Shown piece after piece: positions 7,204 to 8,923 of a stretch of DNA of 8,923 bases (within the stretch, counting starts at the first letter, position 1; the number at the start of each line of letters is the position of its first letter). Both the position numbers and the translations under genes were made by a program. This stretch comes from Thermomonas sp. Lineage in GTDB: Bacteria; Pseudomonadota; Gammaproteobacteria; Xanthomonadales; Xanthomonadaceae. Location of the stretch: contig JANJSW010000131.1 of the NCBI GenBank assembly GCA_024711415.1, positions 1 through 8,923 of the forward strand, written 5' to 3'. The notes below the pieces were generated by a model. The model had not been told where the DNA came from, did no database searches, and was given only the letters and a program-made list of their open reading frames with translations.

Positions 7204-8047
7204 GTCCCACCGCCCCGCGAACGCCAATGCCGCGCCCCGCGTGATCGCCGTGACCGGCGGCAAGGGCGGCGTGGGCAAGACCACCACCTCGATCAACCTC
7301 GCCATGGCGCTGGTCAACGCCGGCCAGCGCACCATGCTGCTGGACACCGACCTCGGCCTGGCCAATGTCGACGTGATGCTGGGCCTGTCGCCGCGCTTCA
7401 CCCTGGCCGACGTGTTCGCCGGCCGCTGCGAGCTGCGCGACACCGTGATCGAAGGCCCGCGCGGCCTGCTGGTGGTGCCGGCCGCCTCCGGCAAGCGCCA
7501 CATGACCGAGCTGCTGCCGCAGCAGCACGTCGGTCTGGTCAACGCGTTCTCGCAACTCGACATCCCGCTGGACGTGATGATCGTGGACACCCCCGCCGGC
7601 ATCAGCGACGGCGTGCTGACCTTCTGCCAGGCCGCGCAGGACATCATCCTGGTGGTTTGCGACGAACCTGCCTCGGTGACCGACGCCTACGCCCTCATCA
7701 AGGTGCTCAGCCGCGACCGCGGCGTGAACCGCATCCAGGTGCTCGCCAACCAGGTGCCCAACGTCAATGAAGGGCGCGCGGTGTTCGACAAGCTGGAGCG
7801 GGTGACCTCGCGCTTCCTCGACGTCACCCTGTCCTACCTCGGCGCGATCCCGCGCGACGAATGGCTGCGGCTGGCGGTGCAGCGGCAGGAGTCGGTGGTC
7901 GATGCCTTCCCCACCGCGCCCGCATCGCTGGCGTTTCGCGATATCGTGCGCAAGATCGGCCAATGGCAGGCGCCGCAGGGACCGCGCGGCCACGTCGAAT
8001 TCTTCACCGAGCGCCTGGTCGCCGCCCAGGGGAGCGCCTGTGCATGA
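7190..8047 (+). CDS. flhG: Flagellar number regulator FlhG (FleN), MinD-like ATPase
   Basis: FlhG/FleN is a ParA/MinD-type ATPase that limits flagellar number. In Pseudomonas it restrains the activator FleQ, and in several polar flagellates it acts on FlhF. The product is 285 residues, in the usual range. It has a deviant Walker A motif KGGVGKTT (25-32) with the signature lysine K25, a switch I-type segment MLLDTDLGLANVDVMLG (49-65, D52 and D54), and a Walker B-type VMIVDTPAGIS (129-139, D133). LANQVPNVNEG (185-195) is typical of the family, and a C-terminal helix region (about 248-282) could act in membrane binding. The 18 residues before the nucleotide-binding core are short and show no DQAxxLR FlhF-activating motif. 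The gene overlaps flhF by 14 bases and fliA by 4 bases. Confidence 0.97.
   Translation: MHPLESHRPANANAAPRVIAVTGGKGGVGKTTTSINLAMALVNAGQRTMLLDTDLGLANVDVMLGLSPRFTLADVFAGRCELRDTVIEGPRGLLVVPAASGKRHMTELLPQQHVGLVNAFSQLDIPLDVMIVDTPAGISDGVLTFCQAAQDIILVVCDEPASVTDAYALIKVLSRDRGVNRIQVLANQVPNVNEGRAVFDKLERVTSRFLDVTLSYLGAIPRDEWLRLAVQRQESVVDAFPTAPASLAFRDIVRKIGQWQAPQGPRGHVEFFTERLVAAQGSACA
8028..8034 (+). promoter_or_regulatory. Ribosome binding site for fliA
   Basis: AGGGGAG lies 9 bases before the ATG at 8044 and 12 before the second ATG at 8047, so it favours the first of the two adjacent start codons. It is the best Shine-Dalgarno-like site in the window and lies within the 3' end of flhG. Confidence 0.65.
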
Positions 8048-8796
8048 TGAATACCGGGGCCGCCCAATACCGCGCCCAACAGACCGGTGACGCCGCCGCC
8101 ATCGTGGCGCGCCACTCCGAACTGGTGCGGCGGATCGCCCACCATCTGGCGGCGCGGCTGCCCTCCAGCGTCGACATCGACGACCTGATCCAGGCCGGCA
8201 TGATCGGCCTGATCGAAGCGGCGCGGAACTTCCAGTCCGACCAGGGCGCCACCTTCGAAACCTACGCCTCCATCCGCATCCGCGGTTCGATGATCGACGC
8301 GATCCGCGCCGGCGACTGGGTGCCGCGCTCGGTCCACCGCCGCTACCGCGACGTGGTCGCCGCCACCCGCAACGTGGAGCAGCGCGAAGGCCGCGCCGCG
8401 ACCTCGCAGGAAATCGCCGGCGCGCTGGGCATGAGCGTCGACGACTACCACCACGTGTTGCAGGACGCCGCCCGTGGCCAGCTGCTGAGCCTGGACGAAT
8501 ACGCCGAGGAACACGACGGCGAGCCGCGCCTGGAGCAGCAGGACAACATCACCCCCGCCCGCCGCTTCGAGCAGGGCGCGTTCCGCACCGCCCTCGGCGA
8601 TGCCATCGAAAACCTGCCGGAGCGCGAACAGCTGGTGCTGTCGCTGTACTACGAGCAGGAAATGAACCTGCGCGAGATCGGCGCGGTGCTCAACGTCAGC
8701 GAATCGCGGGTCTGCCAGATCCATGGCCAGGCGATGCTGCGGCTGCGTTCGCGGCTGACCGACTGGCGCAGCGAGATCGACGCCGAAATGGCCTGA
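8044..8796 (+). CDS. fliA: Flagellar RNA polymerase sigma factor FliA (sigma-28)
   Basis: FliA directs RNA polymerase to late flagellar promoters (filament, stators, chemotaxis) and is held inactive by FlgM until the hook is finished. The product is 250 residues, the usual length. Sigma region 2 spans about 20-90 and includes DLIQAGMIGLIEAARNFQ (47-64), then TFETYASIRIRGSMIDAIR (70-88) and the DWVPRSVHRR segment (91-100). Region 3 follows at about 101-150. Region 4 (about 185-240) has LPEREQLVLSLYY and a helix-turn-helix in NLREIGAVLNVSESRVCQIH (208-227). Two ATG codons stand side by side (8044 and 8047); the first overlaps the flhG stop in ATGA and has the better ribosome-site spacing. flgM is not in this window. 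Confidence 0.98.
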   Translation: MMNTGAAQYRAQQTGDAAAIVARHSELVRRIAHHLAARLPSSVDIDDLIQAGMIGLIEAARNFQSDQGATFETYASIRIRGSMIDAIRAGDWVPRSVHRRYRDVVAATRNVEQREGRAATSQEIAGALGMSVDDYHHVLQDAARGQLLSLDEYAEEHDGEPRLEQQDNITPARRFEQGAFRTALGDAIENLPEREQLVLSLYYEQEMNLREIGAVLNVSESRVCQIHGQAMLRLRSRLTDWRSEIDAEMA

Positions 8797-8806
8797 GCGG
8801 GGCGTC

Positions 8807-8836
8807 CCGGGGCTGCATCCCCGGCGTGGATGCGGC
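8807..8836 (+). other. Overlapping alternative hairpins after fliA
   Basis: Two stem-loops share bases in the fliA-cheY gap. Stem 1 is CCGGGG (8807-8812) with CCCCGG (8819-8824) around a 6-base loop. Stem 2 is GCTGCATCC (8812-8820) with GGATGCGGC (8828-8836), nine pairs including one G-T wobble, around a 7-base loop. They cannot both form. No T-run follows, so this is not a standard intrinsic terminator. It might slow transcription or protect the 3' end of the fliA message; that is a guess. Confidence 0.35.
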
Positions 8837-8840
8837 ACCA

Positions 8841-8867
8841 TCAAGATTCCCGGTCGCCGACCGTTAC
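8841..8867 (+). promoter_or_regulatory. Candidate FliA (sigma-28) promoter for cheY
   Basis: TCAAGATT (8841-8848), an 11-base spacer, then ACCGTTAC (8860-8867). This compares with TAAAGTTT-N11-GCCGATAA: 6 of 8 matches in the -35, 5 of 8 in the -10, and exact spacing. TCAAG is a common -35 variant in pseudomonads. A closer -10 core, GCCGA (8856-8860), is 4 bases too near. A start near 8874 would leave about 20 bases before cheY, enough for the GGGAT at 8885-8889. Chemotaxis genes being FliA targets fits the context. The -10 is weak. Confidence 0.35.
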
Positions 8868-8894
8868 CGTTACCGAATATCCACGGGATCCACT

Positions 8895-8923
8895 ATGGAC
8901 AAGGGCATCCGCATCCTCATCGT
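8895..8923 (+). CDS. cheY: Chemotaxis response regulator CheY (3' partial)
   Basis: Only the first nine codons and part of a tenth are visible, reading MDKGIRILI and probably V. This matches the usual opening of polar-flagellate CheY proteins (MDKNMRILIVDDF-like), where the hydrophobic beta-1 strand leads to the acidic Mg-binding pair just beyond the window. CheY, when phosphorylated by CheA, binds FliM to switch motor rotation. A weak GGGAT (8885-8889) lies 5 bases before the ATG. Position directly after fliA is the usual place for cheY in pseudomonads and xanthomonads. Another receiver-domain protein cannot be excluded from so few residues. Confidence 0.75.

Noticed and set aside
5455..7647. 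730-residue open frame on the - strand opposite flhA 3' end, flhF and flhG
   Set aside because: Gly/Arg-rich shadow frame crossing three well-supported genes; no family features.
7861..8043. Upstream extension of the fliA frame
   Set aside because: It lies inside flhG, reads as Ala/Gly/Arg-rich shadow sequence, and FliA has normal length and a good ribosome site from 8044.
1..8923. CRISPR arrays, tRNA or rRNA genes, insertion sequences, defence or toxin-antitoxin genes
   Set aside because: No spaced direct repeats, RNA gene signatures, transposase motifs or composition shift seen; the region is a continuous flagellar gene cluster.

Overview
The window is an ordinary, intact stretch of a polar-flagellum gene cluster from a very GC-rich gammaproteobacterium. 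The gene order fliO-fliP-fliQ-fliR-flhB-flhA-flhF-flhG-fliA-cheY, the presence of flhF/flhG (typical of polar flagellates and absent from E. coli), the strong preference for G/C-ending codons and the Ala/Pro-rich linkers point to the Xanthomonadaceae (Lysobacter/Luteimonas-like). The genus is an inference from protein character, not a database match. All genes are on the + strand. Coding density is nearly complete and no gene-free stretch exceeds 100 bases.

Region by region: 1-3546 and on to 5633 encode the flagellar type III export gate: FliO (5' end cut by the window), FliP, FliQ, FliR, FlhB and FlhA. They are joined by very short gaps or ATGA overlaps. A 37-base gap separates flhA from the second block, 5671-8796. 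That block encodes the SRP-type GTPase FlhF, the MinD-like ATPase FlhG (FleN) and the flagellar sigma factor FliA (sigma-28), again with overlapping ends. A 98-base intergenic region (8797-8894) follows, with hairpins and a possible FliA promoter. The start of cheY runs off the right edge.

How they work together: FliP/Q/R, assembled with help from FliO, form the export channel core. FlhB sets substrate specificity and FlhA forms the nonameric gate and chaperone docking ring. FlhF and FlhG set where and how many flagella are built. FliA then switches on late genes (filament, motor, chemotaxis), and CheY controls motor switching.

No previously undescribed system is present as far as I can see. 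The most interesting signals are at the DNA level. Two sequences very close to the sigma-54 -24/-12 consensus, both with invariant GG and GC at the right spacing, lie inside the 3' ends of fliR (upstream of flhBA) and flhA (upstream of flhF-flhG-fliA). Both sit on runs of codons that are atypical for this genome. A sigma-28-like promoter with correct spacing and a pair of competing hairpins lie upstream of cheY. At the protein level, FlhF carries a divergent DTYR-equivalent motif, and FlhG lacks the N-terminal DQAxxLR motif.
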